From NCBI GenBank assembly GCA_025357635.1, contig JANXOV010000009.1, positions 19,928 to 83,927 on the forward strand: DNA of 64,000 nt, read 5' to 3'. Shown one piece after another: positions 35,701 through 45,700 of the stretch (position 1 is the first letter of the stretch; each line of letters opens with the position of its first letter). This stretch comes from Pseudomonadota bacterium. GTDB taxonomy: Bacteria > Pseudomonadota > Gammaproteobacteria > Steroidobacterales > Steroidobacteraceae. The position numbers and the translations under genes are program-made. The notes under the pieces are model-generated. The model did not search any database and had not been told where the DNA came from. It worked only from the letters and a program-made list of their open reading frames with translations.

Positions 35701-35806
35701 GGCAGTGACAGTGCTGGGCGGACTGATTTCCTCCACGCTGTTGAACTTGTTGGTGTTGCCGGCCCTGGCGCAGCGATTCGTTCGACTCACAAAAGCGGAC
35801 GCTTGA
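32720..35806 (+). CDS. heavy-metal-type RND efflux pump (CusA/CzcA-like)
   Basis: A 1028-residue inner-membrane pump. N-terminal GALQAPLDVFPEFVPSQVDIQ and APGFAPQQVEELVTKQVE are typical of the metal-exporting (HME) branch. The proton-relay helix reads LGVLVDDAIIGIENILRR. Twelve spans and two large periplasmic loops are evident. CusA methionine clusters for copper are not conspicuous, so the cargo (divalent metal or organic) stays open. Start GTG 32720. Confidence 0.93.
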   Translation: MIRALVTLCVRHYGAIAALSLFALILGSWGALQAPLDVFPEFVPSQVDIQTEAPGFAPQQVEELVTKQVENTVNGAAGVATMRSESIPGLSVVKITFTEGIDVHIARQGISERLSELGSTLPAGVATPKLSPLVSSTMDLLKIGLVSDSLDAFTLRDNADWIIKPRLLAVPGVAHVNVFGGEVRQIQILPDSRKLSSFNLSFTDIADAAKAALPLRGAGFIDMKAQRVLLRSPTPQPDVNAIGQTVIAVRSGLPILLRDIAEIKVAPALKFGDALIMGRPGVMLALTGQYGANTLTTTKAVEQALAALEPALNRQGITVYSGLHRPANFIERALRNLQESLLIAAVLILVVLYLFLRDFRAAMIAFTAIPLSLLAAVAVLRHMGLTLNTMTLGGFAVALGVLVDDAIIGIENILRRSRENAHAAAPRPRLDVVRDASLEVRGPVIYATAVVIAVFLPELFTSSVQGHFVGPLALAFIFAVLASLLVAMTSTPALCALFLRRHDQRPEPAWLRRMKAWQSAAVHAVGAHLRATLLLLAAVVLAVAASVPFLGGTFMPDFREGHFVMQVSSSVTGTSLQEMRAVGERISKDVLALPYVQSVEQQVGRAELGEDTWGPHRSEFHVELKPGSNVDQAQAQEQLRAILENYPGTQSEVVTFLGDRISESLSGVTAQVAIKVFGEDLDTLDKTADRIVGALGGVNGIVDLQFKRQSGTPSIFIHLVPQALAASGLRVQEVLDTIQAAYVGARVGQTYNGTRTVDVVMLLPDAMRHAPAQLQGLMIASPFGPVPLSQVAQIEVAQDRYSIEHDGGQRLVAVTFNVGAGSLQSVVQNARQAVSKSVALPAGVFLEFAGAAEAELKTRNELMLYSGLALALIIMILFMSFHWRANSWLVLANLPFSLIGSIIAIWVTGLGISLGTVVGLVTVFGVSARNAILQLAHYEHLVEVEGRAWNLELVVRGANERLVPILMTAAVTALGLAPLAVGLSRPGQEIEGPMAVTVLGGLISSTLLNLLVLPALAQRFVRLTKADA

Positions 35807-35856
35807 ACTTAGCCAGATCCGGACATCAGAACTTGGCTGCTACACTCCAACTACGT

Positions 35857-35870
35857 ATAATGTATATTAT
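35857..35870. repeat. AT-rich inverted repeat in intergenic region
   Basis: ATAAT-GTAT-ATTAT lies in an AT-rich island between the RND pump and the TonB receptor, 50 bases past the pump stop. It may be part of a regulatory site or a weak terminator. The 191-base gap otherwise shows only the hairpin described next. Confidence 0.3.
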
Positions 35871-35957
35871 GTTAAATTACAGATATCCATTGAACCCGCT
35901 GATTGGAATCTGAAGTCAGCCATCGGGATTCCGGCTACCCCGCCATCCCAGCACCAT

Positions 35958-35984
35958 GTGCCGGCGTCTGTCTGACACCGGCAC
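35958..35984 (-). terminator. hairpin after the TonB receptor gene
   Basis: GTGCCGG-C-GTC pairs with GAC-A-CCGGCAC around the loop TGTCT, a ten-pair stem with one mismatch, 13 bases past the receptor stop on the minus strand. It is likely a transcription terminator, without a strong T run. Confidence 0.55.
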
Positions 35985-35997
35985 ACGGTCTGTCATA

Positions 35998-38658
35998 TCA
36001 GAACTTGTACCCGAACGTTACGCCCAGCACCCGCGGGCGCAGCGGCGTTTGAGCCACGATGAACTGCTGGGTGCTGGTGAAAACGGCCGCATTGGAATTC
36101 GCAAGATTCTCGCCAAAGACTGATACGTTCCATTGGTCCTTGGAAATGCCGAACGATGCATCGTAGGTTGAATAGGCTTCGTTCTCGAAACGAAGTCTCC
36201 CGGTGGTGATGACGCCGTCTGACGCGATCGGCGGATTGGAGCCTGCCTGCGTGAACGAATGCCCGACATGGGACGCGCCCGCCTGGAAGAAGGCTTCGTA
36301 ATCGCTGAAGGACCACTGGTACCGAGCCCGCAGCGAAAACTGCATGGGCGGTGAATTGGCGGTCGGTGATCCAATGGGACCGAACGGGTTCGACACCGCC
36401 ACGCAATTGGCCCCGGTGTCATCGCAATTCTGTGTGATTGGATTGCCGAAATTGCCGCTGGCAGGATTGTTGGCGATCAGTGCCGGCGAGTTCGTCTGCT
36501 CGCTGCGGTTCCAGGAGCCGGCCGCCTGCACCGTGAGTCCAGGGAGCACCTTGAAGATGAACGAGGACTCGATGCCCTTCAGGTCGAAGTTCTGCCCGTT
36601 CGTGTTATAGAAAATGTTGCCCACCAGTCCCGGATTGAAGAACGCGACCTGCACGTTTTCCCATTTTTCTTTGTAGATGGCGCCGTTCCACTGCACGCGA
36701 TTGTCGAGGAACTCGGCCTTCCAGCCGATTTCGTTGTTCGACAGCTTGTCCGACTGGTACGAGCGCGGCGTCAGGTATTGGTTGACCCCATCCGTACCGG
36801 GCGCATGCGGAGAATCGCCGTTTTGGTTGAATCCGCCGGGACGAAAACCCTGCGAGAACGTGTAATACACCATCACGTCGGGCGTGATGTGCCAGGTGAG
36901 GTTCGCGCGGCTCTTCCAGCCCGACTCCGTGTCCTGCAGATTCTGGGCATCGAGGTTGAAACCCAGCGCGCAGCCGCCGGCCGGCAGACCGCCCTGGAAG
37001 CAGCCGAAGCTGTTGGCCACATTGCCCTTCAAGGAATTCTTGAACTTGAAATGCCGTGTTCCGATGGTCGCGGTCAGGACCTTGGGAATGATGTCGTAGT
37101 CGAACGAGAAAAAGAACGCGGTCTGCTTGGTCTGGCGCACGTCATCCTGAAAGAACGAGCTGTTCGCGTCGCGCACGCCCGGCGATTCGATTGTCACGCC
37201 CGGCGGCTGGCCGATGGGCGTGAAGCAGTTGGTGTTGCCGGGCGTGCCCGCAGGCACGTCCGCCGTACAGGCGGGAACGGTCTTGTATCGCCAGTCGCTC
37301 TGGTCGAACAGCTTGTTGCTCTGGATGTACACACCGGCGATGCCGCGAAAGCGCCATTCATCGGGCGTGGCCAATCGGAACTCATGCTGCCAGTGCTCGT
37401 TGCGTTCGACGGAACGCCAGATCGCCGAGGGCGAGTAACAGGGTGGCGGGTTGGGAACACCAGGATCGTTGTAACACTGATAGTAGTCGGCGTACACGCC
37501 GCGTGCATAGTTGGTGTAGTCATTGACCTGCTCCACCTTGCGTAACAGGTAGCCGCCCGTGTAGACGGCTTTCAGCGCGCCGATCCTGCCGTTCAGGGTC
37601 CACGCAGTGTTGGAGAACTTGTCCTTGTTGTAGGACGCATTGAACAGCGTCACTTCCAGGGGATTCAATCTCTCGCCGTCCGAGCCGTTAGGCAGCTGGT
37701 AGAACACGCCGTCCGAGTTCATGTTCTGGTACGTCTGCGACAACAGAAAATCCCAGTCGTCGTTGAATTTATACAGCGCCTGCAGGCGGACGCCCTTGTA
37801 GGTCACCGGATTGATGGCCCGCGCCGTGATCGAGTTGTTATTGATGCGCACTGAGTTCGGCGGCACGCACCAGCCGTTGTTCGGCAGTCCGTTCGGGCAG
37901 TTGCCGCCGGCATCGGCCGGGTAATTCGCGTAGGCCATGCCGACATCGGTGTTGCGGCGTGTGAATGTGCCCGGCACGTTGTCAATGTAGCCGCCGCGCT
38001 GGTCGTTGAACAACACGCCTCTAATGGCCAGCTTGTCCGAAATCAACGGCAGGTTCAGTACGGCCATCAATTTGGAATTAGGATCGCCGTGCGCGGTCAC
38101 GCCATAGCCGGCCGTGAAGTTGCCCTCGGTGACGTTGATCTTCGGTTCGTTGGTGATATATCGGACCATGCCGGCCTCGGCTCCTGAGCCGAACAGCGTT
38201 CCCTGGGGCCCCTCGAGCACTTCGATGCGGTTCAGATCGGCGGCGTAGATGTCCAGATTGCGTCCGGGCAGCTGGCCCGACTGGTTGTCGAGGAAGATCG
38301 CGACGTTGGGGAACGCGGCCGTGGAGCCGCTGCCCTGGCTTGGCTGCGCACCGGCGCTCAAGCCGCGCATGAAGATCTCGTTCTGTCCCGGACCGTTGTT
38401 GGCCGAGGTCACGTTCGGCAGATACTTGATGTAGTCATCGAAGGTCGCCACGTTCAACTCGGCGATCGTCTTGCCGGTGAATGCCTGCATGGAGATCGGG
38501 ACGTTCTGCATGCTCTCCGAGCGGCGCTGTGCCGTGACGACGATCTCGCCGAGCGCCTCCGATTCTGGTTCCGCCGGGGCTGCGAACGCAGCTGCAGACA
38601 TCCCCACGGAGGCACCGCTGAGGATGGCGGCGATCGTACGCGACAGGGTTAGATTCAT
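35998..38658 (-). CDS. TonB-dependent outer-membrane receptor
   Basis: An 886-residue receptor. Signal peptide MNLTLSRTIAAILSGASVGM leads to AAFAAPAEPES; the TonB box region is ALGEIVVTAQRR, then the plug (VPISMQAFTGKTIAELNV, PNVTSANNGPGQNEIFMRGL, RIEVLEGPQGTLFGSGAEAG) and a long beta-barrel ending with the aromatic VLGVTFGYKF. It imports a large substrate with TonB energy. The style (GEIVVTAQRR, long barrel) is common in Sphingomonad and Steroidobacter-like receptors of organic compounds. The adjacent sugar dehydrogenase suggests a carbohydrate or steroid-like ligand, as inference. Confidence 0.95.
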   Translation of the reverse strand: MNLTLSRTIAAILSGASVGMSAAAFAAPAEPESEALGEIVVTAQRRSESMQNVPISMQAFTGKTIAELNVATFDDYIKYLPNVTSANNGPGQNEIFMRGLSAGAQPSQGSGSTAAFPNVAIFLDNQSGQLPGRNLDIYAADLNRIEVLEGPQGTLFGSGAEAGMVRYITNEPKINVTEGNFTAGYGVTAHGDPNSKLMAVLNLPLISDKLAIRGVLFNDQRGGYIDNVPGTFTRRNTDVGMAYANYPADAGGNCPNGLPNNGWCVPPNSVRINNNSITARAINPVTYKGVRLQALYKFNDDWDFLLSQTYQNMNSDGVFYQLPNGSDGERLNPLEVTLFNASYNKDKFSNTAWTLNGRIGALKAVYTGGYLLRKVEQVNDYTNYARGVYADYYQCYNDPGVPNPPPCYSPSAIWRSVERNEHWQHEFRLATPDEWRFRGIAGVYIQSNKLFDQSDWRYKTVPACTADVPAGTPGNTNCFTPIGQPPGVTIESPGVRDANSSFFQDDVRQTKQTAFFFSFDYDIIPKVLTATIGTRHFKFKNSLKGNVANSFGCFQGGLPAGGCALGFNLDAQNLQDTESGWKSRANLTWHITPDVMVYYTFSQGFRPGGFNQNGDSPHAPGTDGVNQYLTPRSYQSDKLSNNEIGWKAEFLDNRVQWNGAIYKEKWENVQVAFFNPGLVGNIFYNTNGQNFDLKGIESSFIFKVLPGLTVQAAGSWNRSEQTNSPALIANNPASGNFGNPITQNCDDTGANCVAVSNPFGPIGSPTANSPPMQFSLRARYQWSFSDYEAFFQAGASHVGHSFTQAGSNPPIASDGVITTGRLRFENEAYSTYDASFGISKDQWNVSVFGENLANSNAAVFTSTQQFIVAQTPLRPRVLGVTFGYKF

Positions 38659-38729
38659 CGAAGAGTCTCCTTGGTATTTTAAATCCGTTTCATTCCCGGA
38701 CCGGCGGCAAGTGGCGCGGTGATGTGCAG

Positions 38730-38747
38730 AGGTACGAATGCGTACCT
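38730..38747. promoter_or_regulatory. 18-base palindrome upstream of the TonB receptor
   Basis: AGGTACG-AATG-CGTACCT is a perfect inverted repeat 72 bases upstream of the receptor start and about 90 bases past the stop of the dehydrogenase gene. Its position suits a transcription factor operator controlling the receptor. No cognate regulator gene is adjacent. Confidence 0.45.
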
Positions 38748-38839
38748 GGCTCGCCAGGGCGCGCAACCTGCTGCTTTCTATAGGATCGATACTAGCATCA
38801 GACCAACAGCCGCTGGTAGTCGTGCCGGATGCGGGCGGC

Positions 38840-40606
38840 TCAGCGCTTCTGGCCAAGCCCCCACACGAAGGCGGCAACCGCAGCCACTTGCTCCTCGGTC
38901 AGCGTGGCGCCGCCTCTGGCGGGCATGGGTGCGCGGAACTTCTTGGGCTTGGCAACGCCGCCGGCAATCGTGCGCTGGATGCCGGCAAGGCTGCCGTCGC
39001 TCCACAGCCACTGCGGGTCGGTCAGATCGGGGCCCAGAACTGAGCCGGCACCGCCGTCACCGTGACAACCTGTGCAAGCGGCGCCGCCCACCTGGCCGTG
39101 ATAAATCCGATCGCCCAATTCGACCATGGCGCGGGTGGCGCCCGGCGGCACGGGTTGATTCGCGGCGGTGACGGTCGCGGCGGCGATGGCGCCGGGGTCG
39201 CTTGCGGCGCTCGGACACGCCACATACCGCGCATCGCCCGGCGTCGCCGCATCGCCGTTATACGTGATGCGATAAATCCGGCCGCGTGAATCATCGGACA
39301 CGAACAAGGCGCCATCGGGTGCCACGGCAACGCCGGTGGGGCGATGCAGCGCTTTCTCGGGCGACTTGTCCGGGCCTGCGAAGCCGTCCGCAAAGACTTC
39401 GCAGCGGCCGGCGGCCGCGTTGCCTGAGAGCGGCTTGAACACCACGTTGTAGCCGCCTTGCGGATACGGCGCGCGGTTCCAGGAACCGTGGAAGGCGATG
39501 AACACACCGCTGCGGTACCGCTGCGGAAAATGTGCGTGATCGTAGAACGCCATGCCATCGGGGCCCCAATGCGCCGGAAAAAAGGCGACCGGCGGGATCT
39601 TCGATACACAGCGGCCGATCGCCTTGCCGCCATCCCCGCCGTATTCGGGTGCGAGCACTAGCTTGTTCTGCCGTGGATCGAAATAGCAATACGGCCAGCC
39701 GTAGTCGCCGCCCTGCTCCAGCAGCAGCACCTCCTCCGCCGGCTGTGTCGCCTCCTCCTCCGGCTTGTAGAGCTGCGGCCAGTTCGAATGCAGTTGATCG
39801 CGGCCATGCTGGGTCACGAACACGCGCCTGCCGCTGGCATCCACCGCGAATCCTTCCGCATTGCGAATGCCGCTGGCATAGCGCTCGGCCGGTGAGAATT
39901 TCTGCCCGGTCTTGTTCGCGTCATAGCGCCACACGCCACCGCGCGTTTGCAATTCCTTGCATGGATCATCGCTGCGCACTTCGAGCTGGCGATTATTGGG
40001 CTGGCAGGAATTGCTGGCGGAGGCTACATCCACGTACAGCCATCCGTCCGCATCGATGATGAAGGGGTGCATCGGGTGATCGCCGCCCAGCGGCAATCCG
40101 GACACCACGGTCACCGGGGCGGCCGTCGGCGCAATCGACGCCACGTCCAATTCATAGCGTACGATCTTGTCGTTGATTTCGGCGTAAAGGCGTCCCTTGT
40201 ACAAAATGACTCCGGTGCCGCCGGTGCCACCGTTTTTCGCGGTCTCCCCGAATCGCTGAATCTTGTCGGCACGCCCCGCTGACTTCGTGTCCTGAAGGGC
40301 AACCAGAAATTCGCCCTGCGGCGGCTTTGGATCATCGTAGTAGCCGCCCGACCAGGTGTTGACGTAGACGACGCCGCTGGGTGAGATCGCCATGTGCCGG
40401 GCGTGTCCAATGCCGTCCGCAAAAACCGTGGCGCAGAAACCCGGCGGCAGCGTCAGCCCTGCATTCTCACCTTCGCAGGCGGTTGTCTTCACGGTAGTGG
40501 CGGCAGGCGCCGCTGATGCGTGGACTGCCACACATCCCGATGCCGACAGCGCCACAACGCCCAGCCGCTTCACTGCTGCTACGGTTCCAATCGTCGATCG
40601 CTGCAT
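38840..40606 (-). CDS. PQQ-type sugar dehydrogenase fused to cytochrome c
   Basis: A 588-residue exported protein. After a signal peptide (KRLGVVALSASGCVAVHASA) comes a glucose/sorbosone dehydrogenase-like propeller: FADGIGHARHMAISPSG, YASGIRNAEGFAVDASG, QGGDYGWPYCYFDP, FHGSWNRAPYPQGGY, LHRPTGVAVAPDGALFVSDD. The C-terminal about 90 residues are a cytochrome c with CTGCH (511-515) and a distal methionine in APMPARGG. Sugar or alcohol oxidation with direct electron transfer to its own haem is likely. PQQ need is inferred from the family. The start at 40606 is preferred over an ATG at 40645. Confidence 0.9.
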   Translation of the reverse strand: MQRSTIGTVAAVKRLGVVALSASGCVAVHASAAPAATTVKTTACEGENAGLTLPPGFCATVFADGIGHARHMAISPSGVVYVNTWSGGYYDDPKPPQGEFLVALQDTKSAGRADKIQRFGETAKNGGTGGTGVILYKGRLYAEINDKIVRYELDVASIAPTAAPVTVVSGLPLGGDHPMHPFIIDADGWLYVDVASASNSCQPNNRQLEVRSDDPCKELQTRGGVWRYDANKTGQKFSPAERYASGIRNAEGFAVDASGRRVFVTQHGRDQLHSNWPQLYKPEEEATQPAEEVLLLEQGGDYGWPYCYFDPRQNKLVLAPEYGGDGGKAIGRCVSKIPPVAFFPAHWGPDGMAFYDHAHFPQRYRSGVFIAFHGSWNRAPYPQGGYNVVFKPLSGNAAAGRCEVFADGFAGPDKSPEKALHRPTGVAVAPDGALFVSDDSRGRIYRITYNGDAATPGDARYVACPSAASDPGAIAAATVTAANQPVPPGATRAMVELGDRIYHGQVGGAACTGCHGDGGAGSVLGPDLTDPQWLWSDGSLAGIQRTIAGGVAKPKKFRAPMPARGGATLTEEQVAAVAAFVWGLGQKR

Positions 40607-40665
40607 CGGGGTCTCCGTGAATGGTTGCGAGCCCTCGCGGGGCATTCCAAGGTATTCTACCGGTC

Positions 40666-42693
40666 ATGGCCACCCGCAGCGTACACGCCGCCTGCCCGCA
40701 CGATTGCCCTGACACCTGTGCCATCCGTGTCACCGTTGAAGACGGGGTCGCGGTGCGCGTGCAGGGCGATCCGGACCATCCGCCCACCGACGGCACATTG
40801 TGTACCAAGGTCGCTCGCTACACCGAGCGCACCTACCATCCCAATCGATTACTGTACCCTTTGCGCCGGGTTGGCGCGAAGGGCGGCGGCCAATTCGAGC
40901 GAATCACCTGGGACGAGGCGCTCAATGACATCGCGGCGCGCTTGCGCTGCATCGCCGCGCGCGATCCCACGGCCATCGTTCCCTACAGCTATTCCGGCAC
41001 GCTGGGCTTGATCCAGGGTGAAGCCATGGCGGCGCGTTTTTTCAACCGGCTGGGCGCTGCCCGGCTTGATCGCACCATTTGCTCCAGTGCCGGCGCCGCC
41101 GCATTGAACGCCACGTACGGCAGCCGCGTCGGCATGCATGTGGAGCATTTTGCCGGCAGCAATCTCATTCTGATCTGGGGAAGCAATAGCATCGCCTCGA
41201 ACCTGCATTTCTGGAGCGTTGCGCAGACTGCCAAGCGCAACGGCGCGAAACTGATCTGCATCGATCCACGACGCACGGAAACGGCCGACAAATGCCATGA
41301 GCACATCGCATTGCTGCCGGGCACCGATGGCGCGCTGGCGCTGGGCCTCATGCAGCAGTTCATCGAACAACGCCTGCTGGACCAGGATTACATCGACTGC
41401 CATACCGATGGCTGGCCGGCGCTGCGCGAACAGGCGGGTCAATGGACGCCGGAGCGCACCGCGTCGGTGTGCGGCATCACCGCACAGCAAGTACGGGATC
41501 TGGCGCGCGACTATGGCACTACGCGCCCTGCTGCGATCCGTCTGAATTACGGCATGCAGCGGGTGCGCGGCGGCGGCAGTGCCGTGCGACTGATCGCCGC
41601 CCTTCCCTGCCTGACCGGCGCCTGGCGGCATCGCGCCGGCGGTCTCCTGCTGTCTTCCTCGGGCTGGCCGCAGGTGCAACGGGCCGCACTCGAACGCCCG
41701 GATCTGTTGGGCGGGGCGAATCCGCGCACCATCAACATGAACACCATCGGCAACGATCTGCTGCGCGAGACCACGCCCGAATTCGGTCCGAAGATCGAGG
41801 CGCTGATCGTCTACAACAGCAATCCAGTGGCCGTGGCGCCTGAGTCGCCGCAAGTACTGCGTGGTTTTTTGCGCGAGGATCTGTTGACGGTGGTGATGGA
41901 ACAGTTCCAGACCGACACGGCCGACTACGCCGACTATGTGCTGCCGGCCACCACACAGCTGGAGCATTTCGATGTGCACACCAGTTATGGCCACGCTTAC
42001 GTGTTGGTGAATGAACCGGCGATCACTCCGCTTGGAGAGGCCCGGCCGAACAGCGCCGTGTTTCGCGCATTGGCGGCACGGATGAGCTTCGACGACGCGT
42101 GCTTCAGCCAGACCGATGAACAAATCGGCGCGCAGGCGTTCGCCGGCGGCGTCGATTTTGAGCAGTTGCGCCGCGACGGCTGGGTCCGGTTGCCCGTGCC
42201 CGAGGCGCCGTTCGAGAACGGCGGTTTTCCCACGGCAAACGGCCGCGCGCAATTTGCGCCTGCCGGGCTCGGTGTTGCCGGTTTCGTTGCGCCCTATGAG
42301 TCCCGGCAGTCTTCCCCTGAGCTTGCCGTGCGATTTCCGCTTGCCATGATCTCCCCGCCGGCCCGGCATTTTCTGAATTCGACGTTCGTCAACGTCGCCA
42401 GCCTGCGCAGCATCGAAGGCGAGCCGCTGCTGGAGGTTCATCCGCAGGACGCCGCTCCGCGCGGCCTGCGCGACGGGGAGATCGTGCGCACCTACAACGA
42501 CCGCGGCGAGTATCGTTGCAAGGTGAAGATCAGCGATCGTGCGCGGCCCGGTGTGGTGGTGGCATTGGGCATCTGGTGGCGCAAACTCGGACCTGCCGGC
42601 ACCAATGCGAACGAACTGACGCATCAACGGCTGACGGATATCGGCCGTGCCGCGACTTTTTACGATTGTCTGGTGGAGGTTGCGGCGCTTTGA
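40666..42693 (+). CDS. molybdopterin-dependent oxidoreductase, DMSO-reductase family
   Basis: A 675-residue cytosolic enzyme without a Tat signal. An N-terminal [4Fe-4S] site is Cys10, Cys14 and Cys18 (CPHDCPDTC) with the fourth Cys in GTLCTKVAR. The Mo-bisPGD core shows ITWDEALNDIAARL, SSAGAAALNATYG, LIWGSNSIASNLHFW, ICIDPRRTETADKCH, LPATTQLEHFDVHTSYG; the C-terminal dinucleotide-binding domain has EVHPQDAAPRGLRDGEIV. The residue after CSS at the active site is unclear. It is divergent from the dehydrogenase with about 60 bases between starts. Substrate unknown. Confidence 0.9.
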   Translation: MATRSVHAACPHDCPDTCAIRVTVEDGVAVRVQGDPDHPPTDGTLCTKVARYTERTYHPNRLLYPLRRVGAKGGGQFERITWDEALNDIAARLRCIAARDPTAIVPYSYSGTLGLIQGEAMAARFFNRLGAARLDRTICSSAGAAALNATYGSRVGMHVEHFAGSNLILIWGSNSIASNLHFWSVAQTAKRNGAKLICIDPRRTETADKCHEHIALLPGTDGALALGLMQQFIEQRLLDQDYIDCHTDGWPALREQAGQWTPERTASVCGITAQQVRDLARDYGTTRPAAIRLNYGMQRVRGGGSAVRLIAALPCLTGAWRHRAGGLLLSSSGWPQVQRAALERPDLLGGANPRTINMNTIGNDLLRETTPEFGPKIEALIVYNSNPVAVAPESPQVLRGFLREDLLTVVMEQFQTDTADYADYVLPATTQLEHFDVHTSYGHAYVLVNEPAITPLGEARPNSAVFRALAARMSFDDACFSQTDEQIGAQAFAGGVDFEQLRRDGWVRLPVPEAPFENGGFPTANGRAQFAPAGLGVAGFVAPYESRQSSPELAVRFPLAMISPPARHFLNSTFVNVASLRSIEGEPLLEVHPQDAAPRGLRDGEIVRTYNDRGEYRCKVKISDRARPGVVVALGIWWRKLGPAGTNANELTHQRLTDIGRAATFYDCLVEVAAL

Positions 42694-42721
42694 TCGCATC
42701 CTAGCGCCGGCGCGCCTTCTC

Positions 42722-45700
42722 TCAACTCTGAATTTGCAGGCGCCCTTCGGATGCGGACAACATCTTGCGGGTCTTCGGCCCGATCCATTGCTCGACGTCG
42801 TCGATCACCGTGAACACCGCCGGCACGATGACCAGCGTGAGCAGCGTGGAGGTGATGAGTCCGCCGATGACGGCTACCGCCATGGGCGCGCGGAAGGAAC
42901 TGTCGCCGCCGATCCCCAAAGCGACCGGCAGCATGCCGGCCACCATGGCCACCGTGGTCATCACGATGGGACGAGCACGTTTGTGGCCCGACTCGAGCAA
43001 TGCTTCCAGCCGCGGCTTCCCGGCGCGCATTTCCTCGATCGCAAAGTCCACCAGCAAAATGGAGTTCTTTGCCACGATACCCATGAGCATGAGCAGACCG
43101 ATGATCACGGGCAAGGAAAATGGAAGTCCGGCCAGCACCAATGCGAGCAGGGCGCCGCCCAGGGACAGCGGCAGGGCCGACAGGATGGTGATGGGCTGGA
43201 AAACCCGTGCGAACAGCAACACGAGCACCGAGAAAACCATCAGGATCCCTGCGCCAATGGCCAGCGTGAAGTTCTCATACAGTTCTTTCATGAATTCGGC
43301 GGTGCCGACTTCGACCAGCCGCACCCCGCGCGGAAGGTTCTTCAGCGCCGGCAATGCCTTGAGCTTGTCCATGCCGGTGCCCAGTTCCACGCCCGGCGTG
43401 AGATCGGCCTCCAGGGCAACGCGACGCGTCTGGTTGTATCGCCGCACGGTCGAGGGTCCTTGCGCAAAGGTCAGCTCCGCCACGGACTTCAGCGGCACAC
43501 TGCCGCCCGACGCCGTTGGCACGGGGAGATTCTCGAGCGTGTTCAGATCGCGGCGAGCGTTTTCGATCAGGCTGACCCGGATGGGGATCTGCCGGTCGGA
43601 GAGCGAGAACTTCGCTCCATACTGCGGCAGATCGCCCAGGGTGGCGATGCGAATCGTCTGGCTGATGCTTTGCACGGACACGCCGAGTTGTGCGGCAATG
43701 TCGAGCCGTGGGTGCACGACGATTTCGGGCCGGGGCAAATCCCCGTTGATGCGGGCGCCCCGCAATTGCTTGAGGCCGCGCATTTCTTCGACAACCTTGA
43801 CCGCCGTCGCCTGTACCAGCGCTGGGTCATCTCCCGTCAAATAGACGCTGATGTCGCGGCCCATTCCGCCGCCGTCCTGATTGGCGAAGTTGATGCGACC
43901 GTCGGGAATCTGGTTGAGCATGGGGGTGAGTTTCTGCTCCCATTGCTTCTGCGACAGTTTGCGCTCGCCTGGCTTTTTCAAACTGATGTAGACCGCTGCC
44001 TGGCGGACATCGCCGTCCTCGCCGATGGATTCGGTGACATTGGCAACCTCGGGCTGTTGGAGCAGCAACTGAGTGGCGTCCGCGGACACGCGCGCAGTGT
44101 CCTCGAGCTGCACGCCGGGCGGCATTTCGATGTTCAGCTGAGAGGCTGAGAAATCATCGGCCGGCGTAAACGACTGCGGAATGATCGACATCAATCCGAT
44201 CGACAGGACAAAAAACAACACGCCGCCGGCGATGGTCTTCCATCGGTTGGCCACGCACCAGGTCAGGGTTTGCAGGTAGCGCTGCATGATGGGGCCGTCG
44301 GCATGGGCATGCAAATCATCGACGCGCAAGGTAAATGCCGCGATGACCGGCGTGATGAGGCGCGCGACCAGGAGCGATATGAACACTGCGACAGCGACCG
44401 TCAATCCGAACTGCTTGAAAAACTGTCCGGAGAATCCCCCCATGAAGCTCACCGGCAGGAACACCGCGATGATGGTGAAGGAGGTTGCCACCACGGCCAA
44501 GCCGATTTCATCCGCGGCATCCAGCGCTGCCTGATAGGCGCTCTTGCCCATACGCATGTGCCGGACGATGTTTTCGATTTCCACGATGGCATCGTCGACC
44601 AGGACGCCCGCCACCAGCGACAGGGCCAGCAGCGTGATCATGTTCAGCGTGAAACCCATCAACTCCATGAAGGCAAAAGTGGGAATGGCCGACAAGGGAA
44701 TGGCCAGGGCCGATATGGCGGTCGCGCGGCCGTTGCGCAGGAAAAGCCAGACCACCACGACCGCCAGGATAGAGCCTTCGATCAAGGTGCTGATGGCCGA
44801 GTAATAAGTCGAGCGCGTGTGATCGACTGTTGTGTATACCTTCGTCAGGCGGATCTGCGGGGCTTCTTCGGTGATCTTTTTCAGTTCCGCATCTACCGCA
44901 TCTGAGACGGTCACCTCCGATGCGCCTTTGGCTTTTGCGACACCGAAAGTCACCGAAGGCCGGCCGTTCAGCCGCGACAAAGATCGAATCTCTGCTGCGC
45001 CATCGCGCACCTGGGCAATCTCGTTCAAACGAACGTAGCGGCTGGCGTCGAGGAAGATGTTGGTGTTGCCCAGATCTAGTGCGGATTTGGCGCCGCCGCG
45101 CACTCGAATCGACTGCTCGCCGCCGCCCAATTGAGCACGCCCGCCGGGCGCATCCAGGTTGATCGAGCGCAACTGCTCATTCACCGCGACGGCGGTGAGT
45201 CCCAACGCCTGCATGCGCGCCGGATCCAGTTCCACGCGGATCTCCCGATCGACGCCGCCACCGCGGAACACCTGCGCGACGCCCTTTACGCCCAACAGCC
45301 GCTTGTTGATGGCATTGTCGACCAGCCAGCTGAGCTGCTCGATGGTCAGATCGGTGGTCGTTACCGCGTAGTAAACGAACGGTCCGCCGTCGATGTCCTG
45401 GCGCTGCACCTGCGGCTCATCGATGCCATTGGGCAATTCGCTGCGCACTTTCGCGACGGCATCGCGCACATCACTGACCGCGCGGTCGATCGGCGTGCCG
45501 ATCTGGAACTCGATGAAGGTGAACGACTGTCCCTCGGTCAGCCGGCTGCTGATGTTGCGGATACTGCCGATGCTGGCAATCTGACCTTCGATTTTCTGCG
45601 TGATCTGCGTTTCAATCTCAGCGGGCGCCGCACCGGGTTGGGTCACCGACACGCTGACCATCGGAAATGCGACATCGGGCTGCAGGTTGATCGGCAGCAG

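Noticed and set aside
40849..42699. 616-codon open frame antisense to the molybdoenzyme gene
   Set aside because: Mirror of third-position GC in a well-supported gene; no ribosome site or motif.
42647..44149. 500-codon plus-strand frame antisense to an RND pump
   Set aside because: Gln/His/Arg-rich shadow with no recognisable domain.
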